Shown here piece by piece: positions 34,601 to 41,835 of a stretch of 64,000 bases of DNA; the stretch's first letter is position 1; every line of letters begins with the position of its first letter. The DNA comes from Chloroflexota bacterium (lineage in GTDB: Bacteria; Chloroflexota; Anaerolineae; Aggregatilineales; UBA2796): assembly GCA_021325095.1 (NCBI GenBank), contig JAJPHV010000115.1:1-64000 (forward strand), read 5' to 3'. Under the pieces are notes generated by a model. The model was not told where the DNA came from. It saw only the letters and a list, made by a program, of their open reading frames with translations, and searched no databases. Made by a program: the position numbers and the translations under genes.

Positions 34601-37064
34601 GATCAGGCTGTATAACGCCAACGCGGCAGGAACGCCCACCGGCAGCGCGTTGCAAACGACTGTGACCGATGCCAACGGCTACTATCGCTTCGATGGCGTG
34701 AATCCGGGTAACTATGTGGTGGTGATGGACTTGCCCACCCTGAACAGCGGCCCAACCAAGTACCAGCTTACGCCCGTCAGCTTTACTGATCTGAACGCGA
34801 CGGGCGACCAGCGCAACAAGGGCCTGCAAACGCCGCTTGACGCCAGCACACCACTGCCGGGCGGCATTGCCAGCCCATTGATCACCATCCCTGTCGGCGG
34901 CAACCTACCGACGGGCGAGCCAGACGTTGCGGGCGGTCAGGGTGCACATGGCCCCGGTGGTGACAACCGAGACAATCTCACGCTTGATTTCGGCCTGGTC
35001 CCGATTGCGGCCAACAGCTTTAGCATCGGCAACCGGGTGTTCCTCGACAACGGAGCCGGTGGCACGCCAAACAACGGTATCCAGGAAGGCACTGAACCGG
35101 GCATCCCGAACGTGACCGTCGTGCTGTTCGCCGCCGACAATGCAGGCAATCCGACTGGAGCCGCCTTGCAGACCGTCAATACCGATGGCAGTGGCTACTA
35201 TCGTTTCGATAACGTCGCGCCGGGCGATTATGTGGTCGTCGTTGATCAGGCAGCCTCGGCAAACCTGAACGGCCTGACGGTGAGCGGTGTGACATCAACC
35301 GATTTCACTACCGCAGGCGACAGAGCTAATAAGGGTCAACAGACGCCGCTGCCGGGCGGTTCAGTACGGCCCGGCGGCATTCGCAGCGGCGTGATCACCG
35401 TCCCGCCCGCAGCCCCGGTGACGGGCGAACCGGACGTGACTGGCGCTGGCTTTGGCGCGCATGGGCCAAATGGGGACACGAATGACGTGCTGACCGCTGA
35501 CTTCGGCTTCTTCCTTAACCCGGCCAATGCCTTGAGTATCGGCAACCGGGTCTGGCTGGACAACGGCCTTGGTGGCGGAACACCCAACAACGGCCTGCAA
35601 GATGGAACTGAGCCAGGCATTCCGAATGTCGGCGTCAGGCTGTTTTTTGCTGACGCCGCAGGCACACCGATTGGAAATGGGCCTGTTGCGTCAACCGTCA
35701 CCGATGCTAATGGTTACTATCGCTTCGACGGGCTGATACCGGGCACTTACGTGGTGGTGGTCGATAAAGCTGCCTCGCCAATTCTGAGCGGCTTTGTGCC
35801 CAGCGCGGTGACCTTTGACACGACCACCAACGTTGATCGCCAGAACAAGGGCCGAACAGCACCGCTCACGCAGGGCACGCTCCTGCCCGGCGGTATCGCC
35901 AGCGGGCCGATCCAGTTGACGAATACACCGCCAACGGGTGAACCGGACGTGGCGGCTGGCGCGGGCGCCAATGGCCCCAACGGCGATGCCAGGGACAACC
36001 TGACCATCGACTTCGGATTCGTCAACGGCCCAACGACTTACAGCATTGGTAATCGAGTCTGGGCCGATAACAACGATGACGGCATCCAGCAGAGCAATGA
36101 GCCGCCCATCGGCGGCGTCAGAATGCTGCTGTACCGGGCGGACAGCAACGGCAATCCGACGACGCTGGTCGGCAGTGTGGTGACGGACAGCCAGGGCTTC
36201 TATCGTTTTGATGGCCTGGATGCCGGGAACTACATTGTGATTGTGGACGTGGCGAATTCGCCCGTCCTGGCTGGCTCGCACGTCAGCGATGGGCCTGTCG
36301 CCAATCCTCAGACGAACACGACTGATGCACTGAATAATGGTATCCAAACGCCGCTGCCTGGCGGCTCGGTAGTGCCGGGAGGCATTCGCAGCGGGCTGAT
36401 CTCACTCGGTGCGCGGCCCTCGGAACCAATTGGCGAAACCGTGCCCACCAGTTATGGCCCAGGCAGCGTCTTCACGCTCAATAATGCGCCTGAATCCAGC
36501 GATGACCGGGGCAACCTGACCATCGACTTCGGCTTTGTGTTCCCCAATCGCAGTGGCGGTGGCGGCGGTGCCGCCGCTCCGGTCATCGAAGACCCGGCCA
36601 TATCCAAGTCTGGTGATCCTGCACTGGTTGGGGTTGGAGAGATTGTGACCTGGACGATCAACGTCACCAATCCGAACTCGGTAGCGATCACGGACGTGCA
36701 GGTCTCGGACAGCGTGCCTGGGGAGCTTGAGATACTCTCAGCCAGAGTGGCAGGCGGTCAGGCCAATGTGAGCGGACAGGCGGTTTATGTTTCAATCCCA
36801 CGCCTTGAGGCCAAACAAACGGTGAGCATTGTCATCGTAACCCGGGTTCGTCAGGGCGTTACCAGCAGCAGCCTGGACAATATTGCCGAGTTGCTGGGGC
36901 GGTACAAGGGCAAAGGGAAAGCCACGATCCGCATCATCACCAGGTTGCCGTCCACTGGCGAGCATCCCGATGACTGGCCCACGTTCGATACGCGCTGGCT
37001 GTGGGTTGGGGCCATCATGGTTGTGATGCTGATAGCCCTCGCGCTCAGACGACGCGCCGTTTAA
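28614..37064 (+). CDS. giant surface protein: DUF11-like and SdrD_B-like repeats, LPSTG C-terminus
   Basis: A 2,816-aa secreted protein. It has a signal peptide (hydrophobic RPALIGILTALLLILTAYP, cleavage near SANGQA). Residues about 57-1265 hold nine DUF11-like Ig-fold repeats of roughly 125 aa, each opening with a variant of (I/V)-(N/S/T)-K-x-F and carrying NPN-x-TDxLP motifs. Residues about 1272-2642 hold eight SdrD_B-like domains (SIGNRVWLDNG, GYYRFDNVPPGNYVVVVD). A Gly/Ala linker leads to one more DUF11 domain. The C-terminus is LPSTG (residues 2778-2782; bases 36945-36959), a hydrophobic helix (WVGAIMVVMLIALAL) and RRRAV: a sortase-type anchor. Start ATG 28614 with GAGGA just upstream; a TTG at 28563 in frame is unlikely. 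It likely acts as a long stalk for adhesion or surface coating. Confidence 0.93.
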   Translation: MKRQPAAPIQNHCVQRPTPRYLSLLHSRPALIGILTALLLILTAYPYSSANGQATLNPPTIDKFFDGITAPQVDIIHAGKRAVLSFTLNNPNGPGQDLTGVNFVDQLPPNVLFVTPIAPTQNTCGGTLTATNNGSTGFLSLTGAVIPGNGSCQIAFLVTSSVPGNYDNRTSAINAQNATSSQDIGEAILSVVAALQPPIINKTFTPSTVAPNATSTVTITIQNPNNGGSPFDDLVQVNMTDALPASLTIAGPISSTNCLPASSVTLSGNTITVTNATIQSGQTCTITVLVQAPPTSGVVTNNINPANVTFDGGTYTTPVSANLNVVVPLQVSKAFGGTFQAGQTTTLTFTITNPAGNPGPHTNIQLNDNLPAGLFIANSTVVTNPNGCLNASAVPGAGSVAISGGPLAVGATCTVQVNVTSPVSGNYTNTTQPITSVTGGQTVTGGTASASVTVNGPDMVPPSITKQFIGTQPINNGDRIQVQFTINNPNSIPINGVSFTDVLPTGGNGDIIVTNPNNLSSSGCGAGATITAVPASTSISLSGGTIAAGGQCVITLDVTGVNAGNYTNTTSPVNSINAGQGNTGSATLAVQGVGTGSALTIAKQFLTSPIAAGATSQLRISITNPDNFAQFGVTFTDNLPPLTVAPPQDGRLRVANPAGVTFTPAGCTGTITAAVDTQIVRLTNGFVPANTTCVLTVNVTSSTAGSYDNQTGPVTSTNVPGTNTSNTATLVVNGPSILPPNISKAFAQPAIAVNGTTTLTFTISNPNAAVPLTNVRFTDTFPTGILSSTTPNIGGTCTGTLTPAGNRRSVTGTIPTLAGGATCTFTVDVVGANPGSFTNQSGPIRSDNGGDNLTQPATAPIRVEGPPTVNKQFSPGTIQVGGTSTLTITITNPNANPDPLTNVSLSDILPNLGTNPTSLSQMLASNLQIVSGCGVGATFTSSTDANGVMTLNFTNGTILPNTNCVLQATVTAPAVGNYVNQTQPVTSGNGGTGGSSNQTTLRATGLPQNLQVSKAFNPTTLRINEISRMSITIRNPDNQQQTGVSFSDTLPSGLLFASGPGEPNQVGNCGGTVTVNTGTQTIALTNGVLAAAGSAGDTCTLSIDVTSPTPNANYSNTVSVTSLQVNTATTASASLTFIGPPSVTKNISPNPIAPGQNATMTLTIVNPNQLTALDSVTLTDLLPAGMSVVSLGTPTGCGANPTYNTTTVGNQTQINFSGGTVNAGVGVTCTLTATVTALPGNYTNTIRAGDVTTSNAGNNPPPDVSAQLTALGFSIGNRIWFDTNDDGQLNNGEVGVSDVLVRLYPANAAGTITGPAVATTTTDANGYYRFDGIPAGTYVVAVDQSNWQGSGPLIGYASSTNNIVQNGASTPDSFDNGRDNASPATSANGILSTAITVGLGQMPSGEDATAPAAGHTASYQNNGVTTDAGDTFNNLTADFGFYRLTLNGTVWNDSGAGANTNNGRIDAGEPGINGVVVQLLKGGVVVAQTTTTNGGQYRFDQQTDNAGNPTGNPLVVGSDYSLRIVSGQPALNNFVSSTDLASTFNPTNNGNGTPSDDNGRGNASANTVDTLTDLFTLNVFGKTNTAGSVLADAARAVTNQPTIDFGFHTLQSNTFSVGNRVWFDNGAGGGTANNGIQDGAEAGIDGVRVLLYQVDATNQPTTLISTTTTSGGGYYRFDSVPPGNYVAILDTVNSPVLNGLIVSNNTYTNFGTAGDRQNKGQQTPLPGGSVVPGGIISVPFTVSAGTLPTGEPDVDNSGTNPPAAHGPNGDASDVLTVDFGLYRPAASNFSIGNRVFLDNGVGGVLGSANNGIQDGSEPGIANVTVVLFAADNAGNPTGAPLQTVNTDSSGYYRFDNVPPGSYVVVVDQTASAALTGLNVSSVTSTDFSTAGDRANKGQPTPLPGGSVLPGGIRSGVIAIPPANPVTGEPDVSGVGFGAHGPNGDANDVLTADFGFFQNPATAYSIGNRVWLDNGTGGGTASNGIQDGAEPGLVGVPIRLYNANAAGTPTGSALQTTVTDANGYYRFDGVNPGNYVVVMDLPTLNSGPTKYQLTPVSFTDLNATGDQRNKGLQTPLDASTPLPGGIASPLITIPVGGNLPTGEPDVAGGQGAHGPGGDNRDNLTLDFGLVPIAANSFSIGNRVFLDNGAGGTPNNGIQEGTEPGIPNVTVVLFAADNAGNPTGAALQTVNTDGSGYYRFDNVAPGDYVVVVDQAASANLNGLTVSGVTSTDFTTAGDRANKGQQTPLPGGSVRPGGIRSGVITVPPAAPVTGEPDVTGAGFGAHGPNGDTNDVLTADFGFFLNPANALSIGNRVWLDNGLGGGTPNNGLQDGTEPGIPNVGVRLFFADAAGTPIGNGPVASTVTDANGYYRFDGLIPGTYVVVVDKAASPILSGFVPSAVTFDTTTNVDRQNKGRTAPLTQGTLLPGGIASGPIQLTNTPPTGEPDVAAGAGANGPNGDARDNLTIDFGFVNGPTTYSIGNRVWADNNDDGIQQSNEPPIGGVRMLLYRADSNGNPTTLVGSVVTDSQGFYRFDGLDAGNYIVIVDVANSPVLAGSHVSDGPVANPQTNTTDALNNGIQTPLPGGSVVPGGIRSGLISLGARPSEPIGETVPTSYGPGSVFTLNNAPESSDDRGNLTIDFGFVFPNRSGGGGGAAAPVIEDPAISKSGDPALVGVGEIVTWTINVTNPNSVAITDVQVSDSVPGELEILSARVAGGQANVSGQAVYVSIPRLEAKQTVSIVIVTRVRQGVTSSSLDNIAELLGRYKGKGKATIRIITRLPSTGEHPDDWPTFDTRWLWVGAIMVVMLIALALRRRAV
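33981..36041 (+). repeat. intragenic tandem duplication of a two-domain cassette
   Basis: SdrD_B-like domains 4+5 (33981-35021) and 6+7 (35022-36041) are nearly the same pair. Blocks such as VTVVLFAADNAGNPTGA, TVNTD-SGYYRFDN and TPLPGGSV-PGGIRSGVI recur at an offset of 1,041 bases, and the following domains share NGDANDVLTADFGFF/NGDTNDVLTADFGFF. The pair was probably duplicated as one unit of about 1 kb. Confidence 0.8.
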
Positions 37065-37078
37065 TAGAGGTCTTGTGT

Positions 37079-37107
37079 CTTATGCGCTGAACAGTTCAGC
37101 GCATGAG
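37079..37107 (+). terminator. strong hairpin after the giant surface protein
   Basis: ATGCGCTGAAC (37082-37092), one base, GTTCAGCGCAT (37094-37104), extendable by three pairs on each side (one G-U). It begins 15 bases after the stop codon. The following GGCTTCATCG is not T-rich, so it may act as a terminator with help or as an mRNA 3'-end stabiliser. Confidence 0.55.
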
Positions 37108-37147
37108 GCTTCATCGGCTGTCATTGCAAACGTCGAGCAGGTAATCG

Positions 37148-37197
37148 GCTGCCACCTGTCCGCTATGGCGAATCTTCCAGTGTGGACGGGTGGCAGC
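37148..37197. terminator. second stem-loop in the convergent gap
   Basis: GCTGCCACCTGTCC (37148-37161) and GGACGGGTGGCAGC (37184-37197) pair over 14 positions with one G-U and a 22-base loop. It lies between the giant surface gene and the convergent zinc-ribbon gene (185-base gap with no gene). It is likely part of bidirectional termination; a structured RNA cannot be excluded. Confidence 0.4.
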
Positions 37198-37249
37198 AAA
37201 TGGCGAAGATTAAGGTAGCTACGCTGTAGCGCTGCCTCGGCGTTGTCGC

Positions 37250-37720
37250 TCAATCCCACGTTCCCGTGGTCTCGATCAGCAACCGCCCCTCCGTGCAGCT
37301 AGGGCACGGCACCCACGCATCCTGGGCATCGAACAACGTGCCATCCACCTCGCGCTGGATCTCGATGTCCTGGCTGCCACAGACCGTACAGGCAGAGACG
37401 GCAGCAGGTTCGGTGGCCTCGTCAAAAGTGTCCAGCGCCTCGCGGAACAGCGGCAGCAGGTCGCGTGCTCGCTTGTCTCCGATCACGGCATCGGCTTCCA
37501 TCTGCACGATGTCGTGCCGCGCGGCCTTGAGCGCATCCTGGGTTTCCTGGCCGGTGTTCGGCACGAGTACTGACACCAAATGATGGCAGTTTCGGCAGAT
37601 GGCAAGCGCGTAGTGGTTGCGCAGGAACATGGGCGCGATGCCGCTGCCGCCCTCGTGGAGTCGATCCTCAATATGGTAGTTGCACACCGGGCACGGGTGT
37701 ACAGTCAACAGACGACCCAT
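37250..37720 (-). CDS. small protein with two zinc-ribbon pairs
   Basis: A 156-aa soluble protein with four CxxC knuckles: CPVC and CRNC in the N-terminal half (about residues 10-13 and 42-45) and CTVC and CPSC in the C-terminal half, each pair forming a likely zinc ribbon. Between them is a helical acidic linker (TQDALKAARHDIVQMEAD). Such a double-ribbon architecture suggests a nucleic-acid or protein adaptor, but I recognise no named family. The frame opens from GTG 37735, but ATG 37720 has GGAGG immediately upstream and is preferred. It diverges from the kinase-propeller gene across 189 bases, in which I found no convincing promoter. Confidence 0.75.
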   Translation of the reverse strand: MGRLLTVHPCPVCNYHIEDRLHEGGSGIAPMFLRNHYALAICRNCHHLVSVLVPNTGQETQDALKAARHDIVQMEADAVIGDKRARDLLPLFREALDTFDEATEPAAVSACTVCGSQDIEIQREVDGTLFDAQDAWVPCPSCTEGRLLIETTGTWD

Positions 37721-37909
37721 ACCAGCCTCCCGCACTAAACATCCTGTGCAGCCACGGTGAACGATCAGAATTCAGGTATATGGTGTAAACTGTACTACAT
37801 TCTGCACCAAACGCCATCTCGATAGCGGCTAACATCAGGATACTCGCCGCAAATTCAGCACTGTAACGGACTTTAACAGCCGGGAAACAAACAGCGAGAA
37901 AACAACGAT

Positions 37910-40345
37910 ATGTCAGGGCTTATTGGACAGCACATTGGTCAATATGAAATCATCGCACTGATCGGCAGGGGTGGCATGGCAACGGTCTATCAGGCGCACC
38001 AGGAATCGATGGGGCGAGACGTTGCCATCAAGGTTATCAAGCCCGATCTGGCGGAAACAGGTGATTTTGTCAAGCGTTTCCAGCGAGAAGTACATACCGT
38101 CGCTTCGCTCAGTCATCCGCACATCCTCAAAGTCTTTGACTACGGCCAGCATGGCGACCTGGTTTACCTGGTCATGGAACTGCTCAAGGGTGGCAGTCTG
38201 GCCGACCAGATTCGCAAAGGGCCGCTGATTGCTGACCAGACTCTTCGCATCCTGGAACAGGTTGGGTCGGCCCTCGACCACGCCCACCGCGTAGGCATCA
38301 TCCACCGCGATTTGAAGCCGCAGAACGTCATGCTGGACAGCGATGGAAACGCCTTCCTGACCGACTTCGGCATTGCCAAAATCCTCAGCGAAACCACCGT
38401 GCTGACTCGAACCGGCGCGGCAATGGGCACGCCTGCCTACATGCCACCCGAACAGTGGCAGGGTATCCCGCTTGATGCGCGGGCGGATATCTATGCGCTC
38501 GGCATCATGCTGTTCGAGATGCTGGCTGGCAAATTGCCTTTCAACGCGGATACGCCCTTCCACATGATGCACCTGCACGTCAGCGAAACGCCACCCTCGA
38601 TCCGGACGCTGCGCAGCGATCTACCGCCCGGCATCGAAGCGGTGATCGGCAAGGCACTCGCCAAAAACCGCGAGGATCGCTTTGCCTCGGCGGGCGAACT
38701 GACGAGCGCCTTTCGCGCCGCATTGTCCGGGCAAACCCCCGTGCCTCGGCCACAGCCAGCCGCGCCGGCCAGTGCCGCCACCATCGTCGAAGTACCCTCT
38801 CCGTCGAGCACCGAGGCTGCCACTGCGATGGGCACGACGCAGACTGACGGAACGAGCCGGGGCCGACTCGGCCTGATCGCAGCGGGCATAGCTGTTGTGC
38901 TGATCGGGATCGCGGGGGTCTGGCTGGCCGGGCCGGGTCGGGGCAGCGCGCCGACAGCCACGCCTCCGCTGCTTGTGCCACCCCTGACCGCTACCAATCT
39001 GCCAACGACCCCGGCAGCCACCCAGACGCAGCCACAAGTACTGTCCACATCTGCGGGAACAGCGCTCGCAGCCGCTCCATCGGTGACGGCCACGCCCATG
39101 CCCGCGACCAGCACCACTGCTCCATCCGCACCTGCTGAAACCAATACCCTGGCGCTGACGGCTGCATCGGCCACCGTCCTACCGCCAACCAGCACCTCGT
39201 TGCCGCCTTCGGCAACTGTTCTAGCGTCGGTGACGTTCACGCCTACGAGCACACTGACACCGTCGCCCAACCTGCAAACGCGCGCCGCAGCCACCTTTGC
39301 CGCCCGCGCTACGCAAACCGCCGAGGCCATCGCCTCGTTTACGGCCACCCCTATGCCCAACGAGGACGCGACCTTGCAGGCCATTGTAGCTGCCACCGAG
39401 ACGGCGATGGCTGTGGTGGCCTCCGCCGGTACACCGACCAGCACCGCTGTCCCGACCCTGACCTTGACGCCGACGATTGTGCCCACGCTGACCGCCACCC
39501 CATCGCCGTCTGCGGCGAAGCCTGCCGCACCTTCCGGCCTGATCGCCTTCGCCTCCAAGCGCGGCGCGCGCTACCAGCTTTACGTTGTAGATGCCAGCGG
39601 ATTGAGCGAGACTCGACTGCTCGCGCCGGGCAACCAGGACGACTTCGGGCCGAGTTGGGCGACGGATGGCGTCCGGATCGCCTTTACATCGAACCGCAAA
39701 GGCTCCAACAAGATTTACGTCGTGAACGCCGACGACGGTTCCAGCGTGCGCCAGTTGACCACGGGGCCGGGCGACGACTACGCCCCGGCCTGGTCGCCGG
39801 ATGGCCTGCACATCGTTTTCCATACCAACCGTGATGGTAACTGGGAACTGTATATGATCGACTCGGCGGATGGTTCCAATATGCAACGCCTCACCAACAA
39901 CCCCGCCGACGATACCGACGCCACCTGGTCGCCGGACGGAACGCAGATCGCCTTTCATTCCAGTCGTGAGGGCAACAATGGCATCTGGGTCATGCAGGCC
40001 GACGGCTCAAATGTCCATCGCCTCAGTCCGGTGGGCCTGGATGCGCACGATCCGGCCTGGTCGCCGGACGGCAAGTTCATCGTCTTTACCTCATTCAAGG
40101 ACAAAAAGCCGACACTTTACCTGATGAACGCCGATGGCTCAAATGCCCATCCGCTGCTCGCAGAGCCAGCCCAGGATGATCAGGCGGCCTGGTCGCCTGA
40201 CAGCCAGTTCATCGTCTTCCGCTCCAAGCGCAACAACCAGGTCGGCATCTACCTGACCGACCTGAGCGGGCAGCGTCTACAGCAGTTGGTCAAAACGGGG
40301 ACGGATAACCAGTTCCCGACGTGGCAGGGCCGGGCAAGCGGATAA
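37910..40345 (+). CDS. transmembrane Ser/Thr kinase fused to a PD40 beta-propeller
   Basis: An 811-aa kinase. Cytoplasmic catalytic domain about residues 12-270 (IGRGGMATVYQA, VAIKVIKP, HRDLKPQN, DFGIAK, GTPAYMPPEQW), a linker, one membrane helix (IAAGIAVVLIGIAGVWL, about 320-338), a Thr/Ser/Pro-rich extracellular spacer of about 200 residues and a C-terminal propeller of about six PD40 blades (WSPDGLHIVFHTN, WSPDGTQIAFHSS, WSPDGKFIVFTS, WSPDSQFIVFRS). The propeller presumably senses an extracellular ligand or cell-wall fragment and signals to the kinase; this is inference from topology. It differs from the three kinases at 14-20 kb in both activation segment and sensor. ATG at 37910, weak ribosome-binding site. 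Confidence 0.92.
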   Translation: MSGLIGQHIGQYEIIALIGRGGMATVYQAHQESMGRDVAIKVIKPDLAETGDFVKRFQREVHTVASLSHPHILKVFDYGQHGDLVYLVMELLKGGSLADQIRKGPLIADQTLRILEQVGSALDHAHRVGIIHRDLKPQNVMLDSDGNAFLTDFGIAKILSETTVLTRTGAAMGTPAYMPPEQWQGIPLDARADIYALGIMLFEMLAGKLPFNADTPFHMMHLHVSETPPSIRTLRSDLPPGIEAVIGKALAKNREDRFASAGELTSAFRAALSGQTPVPRPQPAAPASAATIVEVPSPSSTEAATAMGTTQTDGTSRGRLGLIAAGIAVVLIGIAGVWLAGPGRGSAPTATPPLLVPPLTATNLPTTPAATQTQPQVLSTSAGTALAAAPSVTATPMPATSTTAPSAPAETNTLALTAASATVLPPTSTSLPPSATVLASVTFTPTSTLTPSPNLQTRAAATFAARATQTAEAIASFTATPMPNEDATLQAIVAATETAMAVVASAGTPTSTAVPTLTLTPTIVPTLTATPSPSAAKPAAPSGLIAFASKRGARYQLYVVDASGLSETRLLAPGNQDDFGPSWATDGVRIAFTSNRKGSNKIYVVNADDGSSVRQLTTGPGDDYAPAWSPDGLHIVFHTNRDGNWELYMIDSADGSNMQRLTNNPADDTDATWSPDGTQIAFHSSREGNNGIWVMQADGSNVHRLSPVGLDAHDPAWSPDGKFIVFTSFKDKKPTLYLMNADGSNAHPLLAEPAQDDQAAWSPDSQFIVFRSKRNNQVGIYLTDLSGQRLQQLVKTGTDNQFPTWQGRASG

Positions 40346-40461
40346 AAAACATCGCCATTATGCTTGCTCATGAGGTTGTCCTCGAAACGTGCTTCGGTGA
40401 CTCGTTTCAACCCGGGAAACCCCACCCAGTTGCCTTATGCTCGAATCTCGGGTGTTGCCTG

Positions 40462-40497
40462 CCTCACCGCTGGTGGAGGGGGAAGCAGGGAATGAGG
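40462..40497. repeat. degenerate GC-rich hairpin repeat (copy 2)
   Basis: CCTCACC near the left end and a GGAGGGGGAAGCAGGG-AATGAGG core, related to the elements at 22716, 42972 and 60049 but with poorer inverted symmetry. It lies in the 275-base gap 40346-40620, where I see no other feature apart from a weak inverted repeat near 40383-40408. Confidence 0.3.
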
Positions 40498-40620
40498 TAG
40501 AATCGCTATGCCTGCCCCTGACTCTGCACATGCTCTAAAAACTGGTAGCGGATTGCTGGCGGCTGGTCGCTTCTAGGGTACACTTGTGGGTTAATCACCG
40601 AACGATGTAGAAGAGTGCGA

Positions 40621-41769
40621 ATGCCGAAGATTCTGGCTGCCAACAACCTGACGATCAGCATCGAGGATGGAAACTGGCGCTTGTACAATGGCCGGGGCGA
40701 CGAAAGCGCGCCGATTGTCGAGGCTTTGCCCGACGGTTTGCGCTATGGGCCGGCCTTTGCTTCTGCCCGCCGTCTCTCAGCGGATGGACGCCTGCCGGCG
40801 CAGAGCATTGCTACCGTCGTCGTCGGGTGGGCAGTTGAGGATTCAAGCTGGCACCTCGGCGTCCTGGTGACGCCAGAGGTGGCCCGAACGCGCGGTGGGC
40901 GCTGGTGTGCTCTGGCCCGTTGGGACAACTACCAGGGCGATCAGGCCGAACGAGCAGGTGCGGCCCTGGCCGCCACGCTCGACAAACCGTTCCGCCTCGT
41001 CCCTCCACCCGAAACGGCGCAGCCCGCGCCACCTGCCGAACAGCCGCCTGCGCCCGTCACCCCCTGGCCGAGCACGCCCGCCGCGTATCCGGCTCCCGCC
41101 GTCGAAGTGCCGGCGCTCATGCCCCTGCCCATCGAACTTGGCGAGTGGATTCTACAGGAGGATCTGCTGGGGCTGCGTTGGGTCCGGGTGCAATCCTGGC
41201 GAACCCGGACGCTGCTGTATGCTTTGTTCAGCCTCGGCCTGGGGATCGTGTTCGGCGCGTTGTCGCTAGGGGCGCGCTTAAGCCCGTTTGCGCCTGTTCA
41301 GCCCGACTACCTGCCTCTCGTCGGATTGGTCATCTCCGCCATCGTCATTCTGATCGGCCTGTGGCAGATCGTCACGCTCCTGCGGGCCACTTCGGTGCTG
41401 ATCGACAACCAGCAAAAGATAGTCCGCGTCATGCGTGGCAAACGCCGCGTGATCGTCCAGTCGCCCTACGAAGGGCTTGAGTACATCCTGGTCAGCCATG
41501 TGTTGAACCGTCGTGACCGCAGTTCCGGGGAAATGGACCGTGCTGCCTATGATCGCATCCTGGCTGAAACCTGGATACATCTCTACTCCCCCCGGCGCGG
41601 CTTCATCCCGATCTGCTACGCCGAGCATACCGAGGGCCGCATCCGGCGCGGCCTGGCCTTTGAGGAGCGCCGGATGCTGAACCTGGGTGAGATCGATACG
41701 CCGGCGCATCACGCGGCCACGATCATGGCCGAAATGATCGGCATCCCCGCTTACGTTGAGGAACGCTGA
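40621..41769 (+). CDS. membrane protein of unknown function with two transmembrane helices
   Basis: A 382-aa protein with no recognised domain. Residues about 1-150 are soluble and end in a Pro/Ala-rich linker (PPPETAQPAPPAEQPP). Two hydrophobic segments follow (ALFSLGLGIVFGALSLGA and LPLVGLVISAIVILIGLWQI, about residues 200-265), then a C-terminal basic region (LIDNQQKIVRVMRGKRRVI) and a mixed domain to the end. The topology places both ends on the same side of the membrane. ATG 40621 follows AGAAGAG; a GTG six bases upstream is also in frame. It lies 66 bases before the threonine dehydratase gene and could share its transcript. Confidence 0.7.
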   Translation: MPKILAANNLTISIEDGNWRLYNGRGDESAPIVEALPDGLRYGPAFASARRLSADGRLPAQSIATVVVGWAVEDSSWHLGVLVTPEVARTRGGRWCALARWDNYQGDQAERAGAALAATLDKPFRLVPPPETAQPAPPAEQPPAPVTPWPSTPAAYPAPAVEVPALMPLPIELGEWILQEDLLGLRWVRVQSWRTRTLLYALFSLGLGIVFGALSLGARLSPFAPVQPDYLPLVGLVISAIVILIGLWQIVTLLRATSVLIDNQQKIVRVMRGKRRVIVQSPYEGLEYILVSHVLNRRDRSSGEMDRAAYDRILAETWIHLYSPRRGFIPICYAEHTEGRIRRGLAFEERRMLNLGEIDTPAHHAATIMAEMIGIPAYVEER

Positions 41770-41835
41770 GGACATCGTTCCCCAACAGGCATCGTCCTTC
41801 AGCTCTGGGTCGCCCGTTTCACAGGATAAAGCGCT

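Noticed and set aside
37140..37200. tRNA-like or structured RNA between convergent genes
   Set aside because: No cloverleaf with a T-loop GTTCRA motif; a simple stem-loop explains it.
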